A stretch of DNA of 64,000 bases from Terfezia claveryi (GCA_015179025.1 WHUX01000032.1:62001-126000); one strand, 5' to 3'; shown: positions 46,966 through 58,502, counted from the first letter of the stretch. The notes: a model not told the origin generated them from the letters alone. Numbers and translations are program-made.

Positions 46966-48894
46966 ATGAACGTCCCCAAAATTCGTACCGATCCCCGCAT
47001 CCGTCAAAACCTCAACCACCTCCAAAACACTCTCGAATCCGCCACCGACTCCGCCCGTGCCGGCTGCTTTGCCTTCACAAAAAACTACCTCGAACCGCTC
47101 TACGACAGTCTCTTCTCCTGCTACACCTCCTGCTGCACCACTTGCTGCTCGTACATCCCCGATTCCGACTCCCACTCTTACCACCATAACCAGCAACGAA
47201 ACAACAACAGCGAATTCCCATTCGACTTCTACAATGACGATTACTGGTATGACTATGACGACGGAGGGCGAGGGCCCAGTGGCGGATTTTTAGCTTGGGG
47301 GAATGACGAGCTAGATAGACTTTTGGCGGGGAGTAGTGGGGGAGGGAGTGGTGGGCATACAGCTTCACCAGAGATGTACTACGGCTCGCATAATAACACC
47401 TCACATCACTCTGATATCCGCTCTGGCGCGCTAGGCCTTATTGGCGGCCGTCGGAAACGGCATACTGGAGCTGGGGGCGGCTCAGGTCTACAGCATGCAG
47501 ATGGAAGAGGTGCCTCAGACCCAACAGTAATCCCTAGCACCAGCGCCTTTGGCTTCCTAGGCCGCTTCCCTTGGTGGGGGAGAGTCGAGCGTCGATATCG
47601 CCCCTCTGCTGCAGATCTCCAAGAACACCCAGGTATGCCAAGGGATTTCCCACATCACGACGACGACCATGACGATGAAGAAGCCCAAGGACTACTCTCC
47701 GAGGGACCATCGAATCATAATATCAATAGCAGAGCATACACACAATTCACCTCGCCCAACAATAGGGGTAGGAAAAGATCCCACACGAGCTCTTCAGGGA
47801 CTAGTGGAGAGAGTTTTAGATCTAGGGGAGATCTCTTTCCAAGTGATGGCGAGGATGATGCAGTTCCACTGGGTGATGAATTTAGTATCGTTCTCCGCAG
47901 CGGGGGAAGTGGTGCGAGTGATATTGACGGGGAAATGTCTATGCGCGGATTGAGAAGGGGAAGTGTATTATCCGGGATGTCCTCTGCACCACCGTCCAGC
48001 CGGAGGAGATCGACAATGGGTGGTGATGTGGGTTATCAGGGAGATGACAGTGGCGCCGAGGTAGAAGATGATGACGATGGGCAGAGAACCCCACGTGGCC
48101 GTAAGGGCCCCAGGGAGCTCGATGAGGAAGCCCTCAGAACACAAGAAGCCGCTCTCGCTGAGGCTGAAGAACGAGAAATTGAGCGAAAACGCGCACAAGC
48201 AAAACGGCTCGCACGGGAACGAGGTTTCACCCAGGAATCCCCCATAACGCAGCCACGCAGCCGCTCCTCCCCTCACGCACACTCAACACACGTCTCCTAC
48301 TCCCAAAATTCCACCATTGGTATGGATATGCTTAGCCCAATGTCCCTCCCTACAAACTCCCCCCGTATGCTGCCTCACTCTACGCCTATCCATCCAATCT
48401 CGCCGAGAATTGGCAATCCGCGGAGCCCGGGGGTTATGCAGTCCCCTGTTCTTACCGGGGTGAAGATCCCAGCGCAGATCTTTTTTATGCCGAATCATGT
48501 TGCGGCGGCGGCAGCGACGGCGTTGAGGAGGCCAATGAGCCCAATTTCGCCGTTGGGGGGGTCGCCAGTGAGGGGGAGCCCGTTGGGGGGGTTGAGTAGG
48601 TGTGTTAGTGAGTGTGGGGAGGAGGTGGAGATTGTGATGAGTCCGGAGGAGATTAGTAGGAGTGTGAGTAGGGGCGGGAGTAGAGATGGAAGTGAGGGGG
48701 ATAGGGTGTGTGGGGCGCGGGTCGAATTAGATACAGACGTACAAACACAAGTACTAGCCCGGAGAGAAGTAGTGGAGCCGTTTGTTAACCCGCCACCCGT
48801 GCCGAGCGTGGAGAGGGTTCCTGAGGAGGAGGAGGAGGAGGAGGAGGGTCATAGTCATGAGGGGAGGATGGTAGAGGGGGGGATGGACAGGTAG
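46966..48894 (+). CDS. Intronless orphan protein, 642 aa, Cys cluster and disordered
   Basis: A single uninterrupted frame of 642 codons beginning at ATG after CTCAAG. The N-terminal ~150 residues are the conserved-looking part. A basic helix (PKIRTDPRIRQNLNHLQNTL) leads into a cysteine cluster (SLFSCYTSCCTTCCSYIP) and an acidic aromatic segment (FDFYNDDYWYDYDD), then WGNDELDRLLAGSS, which I associate with uncharacterised Pezizomycotina proteins. A later motif is FGFLGRFPWWGRVERRYRPS followed by ADLQEHPG. The rest is Ser/Pro/Arg-rich and probably unstructured, with a heptad-like charged stretch (EAALAEAEEREIERKRAQAK). The Cys cluster next to a possible membrane-surface helix could be palmitoylated. 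Function unknown. Confidence 0.8.
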   Translation: MNVPKIRTDPRIRQNLNHLQNTLESATDSARAGCFAFTKNYLEPLYDSLFSCYTSCCTTCCSYIPDSDSHSYHHNQQRNNNSEFPFDFYNDDYWYDYDDGGRGPSGGFLAWGNDELDRLLAGSSGGGSGGHTASPEMYYGSHNNTSHHSDIRSGALGLIGGRRKRHTGAGGGSGLQHADGRGASDPTVIPSTSAFGFLGRFPWWGRVERRYRPSAADLQEHPGMPRDFPHHDDDHDDEEAQGLLSEGPSNHNINSRAYTQFTSPNNRGRKRSHTSSSGTSGESFRSRGDLFPSDGEDDAVPLGDEFSIVLRSGGSGASDIDGEMSMRGLRRGSVLSGMSSAPPSSRRRSTMGGDVGYQGDDSGAEVEDDDDGQRTPRGRKGPRELDEEALRTQEAALAEAEEREIERKRAQAKRLARERGFTQESPITQPRSRSSPHAHSTHVSYSQNSTIGMDMLSPMSLPTNSPRMLPHSTPIHPISPRIGNPRSPGVMQSPVLTGVKIPAQIFFMPNHVAAAAATALRRPMSPISPLGGSPVRGSPLGGLSRCVSECGEEVEIVMSPEEISRSVSRGGSRDGSEGDRVCGARVELDTDVQTQVLARREVVEPFVNPPPVPSVERVPEEEEEEEEGHSHEGRMVEGGMDR

Positions 48895-49540
48895 ATGGTG
48901 TCGATGAGTAAAGATGGTAGCTATTGTTGAGAGAGGAAGAGGATGGTGTGGTGGTGTCGAGATATTACCACACATGAGGCCTTCTGCGTAGATCGTTCAC
49001 TGAAAGAAGTTCTCGAGTTTCTTTTTTCTCCCCTTTCATTTTTATCCTTTTCTGTTGGGTCTGAAACTGGTATGGAAGGAAGCGCATTACAGAACTACAT
49101 ACTGTATTTCTAACATATTTCCCCTCTCTACTTGGCAGGCTGTATACATGCTGGGTAAGAATTCAAGGCCTTGGGTTTTGTTATTGTGGTGGTGGTGATG
49201 GTGATGGTTTGGTGAAGGGACAAAGGGGGATAGTGATGGACGGAGTATATTCGGCTGATTTTTCTTTTCATATGCTCATTTACTTATCGGGGTTCTGGAG
49301 TTATGTAATTGAGTTGATCTGGGAGTTCTATTACTAAACGGATAGTAGTCTCAGAGCCGTCTTATATTTCTTTCAGGGTGTTGTTGCTTGACAGTGATAA
49401 AAAATTTATTGCTCAGGGTAAATTTTCGAACTATAGCCCAAATGGGTAGGTAGTTTTTCCCCAGAACAAAAGAATTTCTTATGCTCCCAAGGTAGCTCAT
49501 AGAAAAGAATAATTAGGTTCTTGGGCACGAAGAGTATATC
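48895..49540. other. Intergenic between convergent genes
   Basis: About 650 nt, AT-rich, holding both 3'UTRs; a GTGGTG/GATGGT stretch near 49188-49210. No gene seen. Confidence 0.6.
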
Positions 49541-50827
49541 TTACCATGGTAATGCGCTCAGCAAAGCCCTCACCTCATGTCTTACGTCTTCCACAATTTC
49601 CTTCGCAGGACGAATCTCGTGAATCAATCCCACACCGGTACCCCTACCATCAGAACCCATTAGTCAATTCTCAGCTGCTCCATAGACCGTACTTACGCAA
49701 ACGCCGTAATTCTCTCAAAATCATCCTCCTGCACCGCCTTATTATATTTTTTCACAATCGTCTCCCTAGGAACCCCGTTCTCATGGTCCTCATACGTCTT
49801 ATTGACAATCGCCCTTCCCCCAAAAATCTCAGGCCACCCACCCGTTCCCCGAATTTCATCATAGACTCTTGTCCGAACGGTATGCTGGCCCCCGTCCGAG
49901 GTGCTGACTAGCAACTCCTTGAATTTCTCGTGGGCTTCTGATTCCGGAGTGGCAATGAGCCTGGTTCCTAGAACTATGCCGTGCGCACCGAGGGCGAGGG
50001 CTGCTGCGGCGCCACGGGAGTCCATGATCCCTCCCGCGGCGAGGACAGGGATTACCCGGGATGTAGGGATTTTCCCAGTGCGCTTGAGGTTGCTGATGTG
50101 ATCGATTGCCTCGGGAAGGAGTGTCATGATGGAAGCACCTTTTGCCAGGCCATGGCCACCAGAATCGGCGACGCCTTGGATGACGATGGTATCGATGAGT
50201 GGGGTTCTGTCCCCCTTGGAGGATAGCTGGGCGGAGAAGTCGACTTCGGAGATTGACCCGGCTTGGTAGAAGAGGAGGGTTTGAGGGAGGGAGGACTTGA
50301 GGAAGGTGGCCCAGGTGGTGAGTTCGTTGGGGTTGCGACACCCGAAGAGCCAGATTGCGCAGGGGGGGCGCGGGTTGCTGAGGAGGTGGGAGAGGGCGGT
50401 GGTGATGGAGCAGTTCCAGGTGAGGAAGCCGATGCCGAATGGGAGGGGAGTGGGGGAGGTGGTGGTTGCGGATGGGATGAGGGTTTGGCAGGTAAGGATG
50501 GTAGGAGAGAGGGCGGCAAGTTCGTAGCCGATGCCGAGGAAGCCTGTAGGGTTAGAGGGTTAGATTGGGCTATTTGCATAGGCAAGCATTGCGGATAAGC
50601 AGAGGAATGTAGAGTACAGGTATAATAACTCTAACTATGGGTGATTGGGCAACAATGAATGATAAATATCCATCATGAGCAAGGTAATGCATACCTAATC
50701 CCCCCGCAGCGTGTACGGCAGCGGTGAGCTTAGGACCCGATATGGACCGCATTGGAGCACCGACTATGAGCGGAGCTGAGGTCCATGGGAACCATGATTT
50801 GAGGAGGTCAACTTCCGGAGGGGCCAT
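49541..50827 (-). CDS. Nitronate monooxygenase-like FMN enzyme
   Basis: FMN-dependent TIM-barrel enzyme of the 2-nitropropane dioxygenase/nitronate monooxygenase family, which oxidises toxic alkyl nitronates. Exons 50827-50695, 50543-49697 and 49643-49541 total 1,083 nt (360 residues). Motifs: APLIVGAPMRSISGPKLTAA (N-terminal flavin loop), AAGGLGFLGIGYE after splicing, IVIQGVADSGGHGLAKG (the catalytic-His/FMN-phosphate loop), VIPVLAAGGIMDSRGAAAAL and ALGAHGIVLGTRLIATPES (phosphate-binding end of the barrel). The third exon adds GVGLIHEIRPAKEI and a short helix. The physiological substrate is uncertain; fungal members are often annotated as oxidoreductases. Confidence 0.92.
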
Positions 50828-51371
50828 AATTGAGTCTTTTTGCCAGAATTAAGATGGGTTTGGAGGTCTGGACATGAGTTGTTTGTTTCATTCAGTTGAA
50901 AGTCTGAATGATCGAGTCATCCTGCAGGCCCATGGCCGGGCGGCCTCCGGGCAGAGGAGTATCGCCAATGACCGGAGAAGGGCTGTGATGCTGCAGCTTA
51001 CCGTCAATACAAATGAGATATGATGGAAATGAAGTACTTAGCATCAGTGCTGGAAGGTATACAGAGGGGCTACTACAAGCCGCACTGAGGCTTCGTAACC
51101 CGCCACAGTGGTGGCGGCGCACGTGTTTACGACTGCCTTGGCACGGCAGTAGTCGAGACAGACCAAAGTAACCAGCAGCTGCAGCCTCTCGAGCCCGCTC
51201 ACCGTCTGCCTGGGAAACGCCCACCGTTGTGCATATTTATTAGACAGCCCTCGCCTTTTTTCATTCTCTTGCTTGCAATACATCGGTCGTCATTTCTACC
51301 TCTTGCTTGCAATACATCGGCCGTCATTTTACAGTGAGCTTCTAGAGCGTCGTCTTTTATATCGAGGAACA
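50828..51371. other. Divergent promoter region
   Basis: About 540 nt between the nitronate monooxygenase-like and Rpb11 genes. A near-direct repeat CTTGCTTGCAATACATCGG occurs at about 51268 and 51303, just upstream of the Rpb11 ATG. No gene seen. Confidence 0.55.
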
Positions 51372-52238
51372 ATGGCAAATGCTCCAGATCGGTACGTTCA
51401 ATTTCGATGCCATCATGTTTGCACAGCTAGCCCCTGTGTTCTGCGCTTGCTTTTATACATATCCATTTGCTGCCTTGGAAGGTGCTTATCGACGCTATCT
51501 TGATTATCATACAATCACTATCTTTAAGGGTGGGCAAGACCGAGGGTCTCACTCCCCATCTACTTTCCACATCACAAGTCACCATCTCCTTGTATACTCG
51601 GCAGTTTGCCTCACCCCCAATAAGCTATGGATCCTTTCAATGCCCCCGCGTCTACTTTTCAGGAGGGAGAATATCCAGGTCAAGTTTTCAAGCGGAATAC
51701 AACCTGGAAGCCGAAAGTCGGTTCCTGTTTCAATAGCGAAGCTGACCGGTCTGAAAGTTTTGAGCTTTTCATCCTTGGTGAAGGGGAGCAGAAGTAAGTA
51801 TCCCTCAGCTCCATCATCATCATTGGATGTATTTCTTACGAGGCTTCACAGGGTGACAATGCAGCCAGATACTCGTAAGTAACTACAATTATAGAATGCA
51901 GCAAGCAGTTGAAGAAATGTTCTGGCAGACCTAATGGATGCTTGACAGGCTCTCCAAACACCGCTATCTTTACATTCAACAAAGAGGACCACACCCTCGG
52001 GAACCTCCTCCGTGCAACTCTTGCGAAACATGACGACGTCCTGTTTGTTGCTTACAAAGTCCCACATCCTCTATTCGCCAATTTCGAGCTCCGTGTCCAG
52101 ACGACCGAGCGGACAACTCCCAAAGATGTTGTGGTTGCAGCTTGCAAGGGCCTGATTGGAGAGTTGACCAATTTGAGAAACAACTTGACTAGGGAGTTTG
52201 AGCTAAAGAGGATGGCTCAAGACGATACTTTGAGATAG
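51372..52238 (+). CDS. RNA polymerase II subunit Rpb11
   Basis: Small alpha-like subunit that dimerises with Rpb3 in Pol II assembly. Exons 51372-51391, 51758-51793, 51852-51874 and 51949-52238 total 369 nt (122 residues). The protein reads MANAPDRFELFILGEGEQK, VTMQPDTR, then SPNTAIFTFNKEDHTLGN (the dimerisation motif), LFVAYKVPHPLF, FELRVQTTE and a C-terminal helix (LIGELTNLRNNLTREFEL). The start is fixed by NAPDRFELF, matching yeast Rpb11. Intron 1 is 366 nt, unusually long for this window, and contains an in-frame ATG (51627) open into exon 2 (see findings). The first three exons are 20, 36 and 23 nt. Confidence 0.95.
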
Positions 52239-53124
52239 AAGGCCGGGTTATGGGCTGTACTGAGTAGACGGTAAACGTCTAATCTGAAAATCGCATACTG
52301 TACTCTATCTGACATAGGATTCTTTTAGTTCTTTTAATTGGGTTGTTTGGATTGTTATTCTATCGCCTCATATTGCGATAATTTGTATTTATAATTGCCA
52401 TGATACCAGAGTTCATTGACTGGGTTCTTACATCAACTTCAAAAACAAAAATGGAAGTTGATAAAAATGCGAATGGGTTACCGTTTTTGTTTTTATTTAC
52501 CAATCGGCATAAGGCAGTTTTACGAGTACCTTTCCCATACAAATTTGTCAACCAGACCACAAGTGTGTATTATGATGACGCTTTCTCCCTCACTCCCACA
52601 CTGTTCTACAGCTTAGGTATTAAGATCGCCTTTGCCAAAACTTATTGCCTAGTACTTTACCAATTTCCAGTAGAGAGAGAAATCCACCTTAGTTTGCTCT
52701 TTGTAGCCAGATTTCAAATAGTACGTTTGCAATGGCGATTATAATACTAATATGGCAGCAATTCCTGCAGGCTTGGCTTCTAACAAGTGTGTCCAAGTTG
52801 TTAGTAATCCAAATCAAGAGCGAAAGCAAAGCCAAGCCAAAGCGGGGGGTGGCAAGTGAGGAAGGGGAAGGGGAAGAGGGAAGACAAGGAATAATCGAGT
52901 TCGTAGGTCAATATGATGGATGGCTATGGTTGAAGTTTGAGGGTAAGTTGTTAAATATTTACTGTACGGTAGTACAAATGATTAAGAGTTGAGGGTAATT
53001 TCTCATCATCTCAGAAGTGAAATGCCAAGACTCTCTATTCGATAAGCGAGAGTCAATAGCTTCGGGGCGTTCCGATCGGGTATTTAATATCCATGACAAC
53101 TACTTGCAACAAATATTGCTCATC
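52239..53124. other. Intergenic
   Basis: About 890 nt between two plus-strand genes. Open frames at 52400-52744 and 52732-52992 have AT-driven composition and no family resemblance. The last ~200 nt are the Tel2 leader. Confidence 0.5.
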
Positions 53125-56100
53125 ATGGATAACCTCCTCAATCCCATCCAAACCCGTCCTCTTCCCGGATCACTCCCCATAACCCTCTCTCTCAGCGGCC
53201 TACGACCAAGCAGCCATGAGCCAACTGAAGAACCCCTCCTTACAATTTCCTCCAGTAAATCAACCTCAGTAAAACGTCCAGTAGTATCCCCTATCCCAAG
53301 CCCAGTACCGACGACCACAGGCCTAGCACCTGTATCCCCAGCTCCCGAAGCAACGAGTGAGCCAGAAGAGATACAATCGGCAGAAGATGCGCTGAAGTAT
53401 CTCCGTAGTTCACCGTCATTGGGTCAATTGGAGAAGGTTTTGGAGTATTTAACTACTCCGGCTGGTGGCTGTAAGAAGGTTGAGCAGCTAGGGATTTATT
53501 CGCCTACACCTATGTCCTCGCAGCTAGTTAGGGTACTTGTGGAGGAGATAATACCGCATTTTTGGCATATTTTGGGGAAGGGGGAAAGGAAAGGGTTGGT
53601 GAGGTGTTTGAGGAGTGTGGTTGGAGTTAGTGGGGTGGTGGCTAGGCTGGGGGAGCTGGTTAAGGTTGCTTCTGGGGATGAGAAGCTAGGGTGGGGGGTA
53701 CATGGGGAGATGGCAGGAACTAGGGAGCTTATGGAGGTGTTGTGTCAGGTGTTAGGGAAGATAAATGTGTTGTGGGAAGTGTGGAGGGGGGTGTTTATGG
53801 GTGGCGCTGGGGGAGGAGGAATGAAAGGGGAAATATTGTGGAAGGAGTGGGTGCGGTTAGTTGCGGGGGGAAAACTGTTGGGGATTGCTAGCGCGGCGAG
53901 AGGGGAGGGGATGGGTTGTGTGGAAGAGTATGAAGGCAGGATTGTTGGGGGTAAAAAATTTGGTACGGATTGGGTCGGTGATGCGAAAGTTTATGCACAG
54001 TGGTTAGGGAAGGGTATTGGAGTTATGGCAGAGAGGTTGGGTGCAATTGCTAAGGGCGAAGAGGGTAAACATTTGGTCGAGATGGGGTGGAAATGTTTAC
54101 GCAGCTTGTTTTGGAAGAGCTTTGGGCTGGGAGCAAATCATTGGGGTATGTTATGCCCTTTCCGCTCCCCAACATACCGATTTGTTTCCGCCATATATCC
54201 TTCCTTTCCTCGTTGGAACTAATTAGGGGCTTCAGACTGACACAACACATAAGACGAAATTGTCGAAATTGCAACTATGCACCTCTTGCTCTTCGTCTCT
54301 GGGCATGTCCATTGGGATTACATATCTCACCTACTCCTGCCTTCTACGCAACATGATAAATCCCGCTACCTCAATTCTCTTCTCCGCATACTCTCTCGGG
54401 CATACCTAGAACCTTTCCCTTCAGACCCCCTATAGGGTGCTGGGAGTCCAGCGCAGCGGCTGTCATGCGGGCCTCAGGTGTCATAAACGGCATTGCCAGG
54501 TTGGACCCCGGATTCTGGACTTTGCTAGTAGAATGGATCCATAGTGCGGCAGGAGTAGGAGAAGGAATCGGAATACGGCGGGCAGTAATAGCAGTGCTAA
54601 GCACAGAAGGAGGGGAGTTCGGAATACAAGGTGGCCCGCAGGAGGTAAAAAGTGTTCTAGAGAAGGCTATGAAGAAATTCGGAGATAGTTTGTGGATTAA
54701 ACATACCCCTATTCAGGTACAGGAGGTAAATATCCAGACTATATTCCTCTGCGCTGGGTATCTTCACCGAGCGAACCCCGCAGCATTGAAGAGAATTGTG
54801 CAGAGCTCGGTTTATTTGAATGGAATTAGTAACCGGTTGGCTACGCAGTCTCCCCGTGCGAGGTTTCTGGGGATGGTAGTTGGGGAGGTGTTGAGTGGGC
54901 TTGTGGATGATAAGGGGATGAAGTTGGATTTTAAGATGGAGGAGATGGAGGAGATGGAGGCGACGTGGTGGAAGGGGTTGGTTGGGGTGGAGGACAAAGT
55001 TGGGGATATATATGGCTTAGAGCGAGTTGATGTAGGATCTAGGATAAAGGGAGAAGGGAGGAAAAAAGTAGCTAAGCGGAGGAATATTAGCGTACAGGAA
55101 GTGACAGAGGGAATGGATGAGGAGGAGTATGTGGTTGAGGTCCTCAACGGGGAAATTGAAGAGATAGATGAAGTTAAAGGGGATAGTTCTGATGACGATG
55201 ACGAATTCCAGCCCTACCCGAAGCCAGAGGACGACGAGGAGGATGACGAAGTGGATGATCCTACCCTCGTTAATCGGAATAAAACTCCCCCGCCAGTGTA
55301 CATTCGGGATCTCCTCCGACTCTTGCGTTCACACGATAATTACGAGCACCAACTACTTGCATTGACACATGCTGCGCCGCTAATTAGGCGGAAAGCAGCT
55401 TTTGGGACGGAGCTGACGGAGCATTTACATGATCTTGCTACATCATTGGCGGGATTACAGGATAAATTTGACATTGGAGGGTTTCAGGAGATGAAGATCA
55501 AGGCGTTGATTGCGCTTATAGTTGGAAAGCCAGTGGAAATGGGGAGGTGGATTGCGAGAGCATTCTTTGAGGGGGACTTCAGTATTGGGGGTAGGGCGGT
55601 GTTGTTAACGGCCTTAGGGATGGGGGCTAGGGAGTTGGGCGGGTTGAAAGATGGGGAAGAGGAGGATGGAGGGCGGGGTATGCTTGGGTTGGGCGCACCG
55701 AGCGGTGAGCGGGGGGAGGCGTCGTTCCCCAGTAAGATGTTACCGGGGAAATTGCATGAGCTTTACTCCTCGCCACCTCCAGCGACGGTGGCGCAGACAC
55801 GTTGGAAAGCAATACAATCAGCTAACAGCAAGAAGCAGATTACAGATACAACGAGGAAGGTTGATGCCATTGCCTCGTCGTTGGAAAAGGCAATGATCAA
55901 GCCTATGGCTGCTTCTGCCGCAGACGAGCTCTCAGGACCCAATATCCTCAAAGTCAGAACATTTAGCTCCCGCATGGCGGTAGAAGCGAAACGGAAGAAA
56001 CCGGAAGCGAATAAGCTGGCGAAAATCGTAGGAGAAGCATTTTTCTACCCGCTGACGGGGAGGTGGTGGACAAAGTTGAAGGAGTTTGGACCTAATGCAC

Positions 56101-56578
56101 CGCAGTTTCATCCGTATTTGTTGGGGCATTTGCTCAAGACGCTGGCACTGGTGTTGCATGCTGCGGGGCCGAGTTGTCCGCAGCTGCCGCAGCTGACGAG
56201 GGAGTTTTGGGATTTGATATTAGGGTTGAGGACAAAAGGTGCAAGTGTGGTGGAGGATAATGATGCGCCAACGGTGTTGGAGGCAGTGTTGTTTTGTTTG
56301 TTAACGGTGTTGGAGTTGAATATGGATTTGGGTGAGAGTGGGAGGAGGTGGCTGGTGGAGGAGCATGCGAGGGAATTGGTGGAGACAGGTGAGTGGGCTG
56401 AGGGGGTGTTTGAGAGGTATAGTGGTTGTGGTGGAGTTGGTGGTGGGGGATTGTAGTAGAGGGGACGGGCGTGGAGGAGAAGGTGAGGATGTTAGCGGCG
56501 GCAGTGGTGTTGAGGGTTAGGGAGTGTGCTGAGGGGTTTGAGAGGAGATTGAGGGGGGAGATGGGGAAGTGGGAGTGA
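53125..56578 (+). CDS. Telomere length regulation protein Tel2 (TTT complex), with an apparent frame break
   Basis: Tel2/Clk-2/Telo2: HEAT-repeat protein that with Tti1 and Tti2 stabilises PIKK kinases (ATM, ATR, TOR). Exon 1 is 53125-54145, exon 2 54254-56388, exon 3 56460-56578. Expected length is near 1,091 residues. Seen: MDNLLNPIQTR at the start, SAEDALKYLRSSPSLGQLEK, an acidic loop (DSSDDDDEFQPYPKPEDDEE), the signature SSVYLNGISNRLATQSPRAR with FLGMVVGEVLSGLVDDKG, PPPVYIRDLLRLLRS, SKMLPGKLHELYS, FFYPLTGRWW, and after splicing EEKVRMLAAAVVLRVREC. At about 54426-54433 the frame breaks: RILSRAYLEPFPSDP runs into a TAG, while WESSAAAVMRASGVINGIA continues in another frame. One extra base in the C-run at 54426-54430 would join them; no donor explains it by splicing. 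Summed exons are one base short of a multiple of three. Confidence 0.88.
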
Positions 56579-57550
56579 GTGGTGGTGCTTACGCTCTCCT
56601 TATTTCACCTATCTAATATAATACAGTGTGTTTTATGGCCCTCTCAATTAGCTGTTACCCTGAGCTCGTGGTTTTACACACAAGGTTGTAACTTACTTTC
56701 TAGTTAACTTTTTTGTTAAGTTACCACATAGCAAATAAAAATAGCATAAGTACACCCACTTCCACTCACTCGACAGCCTTGTACAGTTATCGCAATATAA
56801 TAAACATATATGACTTCTCACGACCAAAATGTTCCTAATAATATAGGGTTCGTTACAGCCAGTCCTGTCGAAACAGTTCAAGTTACTACTTTACAAACCA
56901 TCGATATCAAGCAGCCGAACATCTAATTCCAAGTATGTACCTAGTGGAAGTAGCATGAGAGTTTTGAGCTGAAGACAAAGTCAAGCCTTTTTTTTGTATT
57001 CAGCATGGCAAAAAAAAAAAAAAAAGACACAAATCCAAAGAGCTTTTTGAAGGAAGGAAGTAGAGCTACGAGATCGTCAACAGACTATGAATACTGTGTA
57101 CACTGTACTGTACACTCTAAGTTATACAATCTGAGAAAATCAAATAAAGAAGGGAAGATCTGATCATATCTCTGTAAAAACCGCGAACTCTCGGGACTGG
57201 TGCGGGTCGTAATGGTGGGCGGTAACGTGGATGTCATAGCAGTGGCTTCTAGGGCTGCTGATCATAGCGATCTGTGCTTGCCATACGACTGAACATACCG
57301 TAAACGCTCTTCGCTACTTTTCTCCGCTAACTTTGGTTATACTCCGTATTTGCTTAGTAACGATATACATACATAACAGTAACAAGAAAGCTGGCTACGG
57401 TAAATCCCTCTAATGAGACCAAAAACAGTTGATCAATCTAAAACTCGACCACGTGAAAGTTGTAAATCTTGGCAGCAGCTTATTAAATTTTTGGTTTACT
57501 CGCCTATCACCTCCTCCTCCTTCTTTGCCTACCCTTGCTCACCAACCGCC
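56579..57550. other. Intergenic
   Basis: About 970 nt, AT-rich, with an A run near 57010. Tel2 3'UTR and promoter of the zinc finger gene. No gene seen. Confidence 0.6.
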
Positions 57551-58502
57551 ATGGTCTCGTTCAGCTGCGAATCCTGCTGTGACGTCCTTGTCAAAAAGAA
57601 GCTGGACCAACACGCAACCCGCTGCCACGGCGCACAGTTTACATGTCTAGACTGCTCTACGACGTTTGAAGGGATGGACTATAGGCAGCATACCGTTCGC
57701 GCTCCGCCCCCTTCATTTCTCCTCCCACCATCAGTCTACAGATGCTAACCACAACGCGTGGTGGTAGAGCTGTATCTCTGAAGCGCAGAAATACCAAAAG
57801 GGGCTGTTTAGGGCGGAGAAGGGGAAGGGGAAGGGTAATGGGCAGAATGGGCAGCAGGGTAGGAATGGGAGGGGGAATCAGAGAAATGGTTTTGAAAATG
57901 GGAATGGGCATGTGGCAAATCCGAATCTGACGCCGTTGGGGGAGAGGGGGGTGGAGGAGAATGATGCGGTGGTGGAGGTGGAGGTGAAGAAGCTGGAAGA
58001 GAGGAAAGTGGTAGAAGAGGCTGTTATACGTGAGAAGGAGAAGGATGTCAAACCCGAGAAGGAGGAGAGGGCAGACAAGAAGCGGAAACGGAAAGATGAG
58101 GATGTGGCTGTGGCTGTGGAGGAGGTGGAGGATAAGGATAAGGGGGCGAAGAAGAGAAAGAAGGAGATGAAGGAAAAGAAGGAAAAGAAGGAAAAGAAGG
58201 AAAAGAAGGAAAAGAAGGAAAAGAAGGAAAAGAAGCAGAAGAATGAGGATAAAAGGGACAAACACCCAAAGGCCGGGGAGATGGAGAAGGATACGACAAA
58301 CGGTGCTGCTGGTGTGGAGGGGGAGGAAGAGACATTGGCGCAAAAGTTCCTAGACGCAATATCGTCAAAGAAGGAAACGTCGATTTCCAAACTCCTCAAG
58401 AAACTCGACAAGAATGGCACAGAGGAGGAGATTTGGGAATTGTTGAAGCAGGCGAAGGTGAGTAAGGAGGAGGGAGGGAAGGTGGTGTTGGTCTTATCTT
58501 GA
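57551..58502 (+). CDS. LYAR-like nucleolar zinc finger protein
   Basis: Homologue of LYAR/UPF0743 proteins, nucleolar factors linked to rRNA processing. Exons 57551-57694 and 57768-58502 total 879 nt (292 residues). The N-terminal zinc finger reads MVSFSCESCCDVLVKKKLDQ, HATRCHGAQFTCLDCSTTF, then YRQHT joined to SCISEAQKYQKGLF, with Cys and His spaced as in the family. The middle is Gly/Asn-rich, then strongly Lys/Glu-rich with a tandem EKK repeat (58169-58234). The C-terminus is a short globular part (ETLAQKFLDAISSKKETSIS, LLKKLDKNGTEEEIWELLKQ). The poly-KE linker length is probably variable between strains. Confidence 0.92.
58169..58234. repeat. 9-bp coding minisatellite (EKK)n
   Basis: About seven units of AAGGAAAAG inside the LYAR-like gene, coding Lys-Glu-Lys repeats; in-frame copy changes would alter only linker length. 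Confidence 0.9.

Noticed and set aside
50548..50572. Two TAACCC units resembling a telomere repeat
   Set aside because: Only two imperfect copies within an intron of the nitronate monooxygenase-like gene; chance.
52400..52744. 114-codon plus-strand frame between Rpb11 and Tel2
   Set aside because: AT-driven hydrophobic composition, no homology or splice signals; possibly chance.
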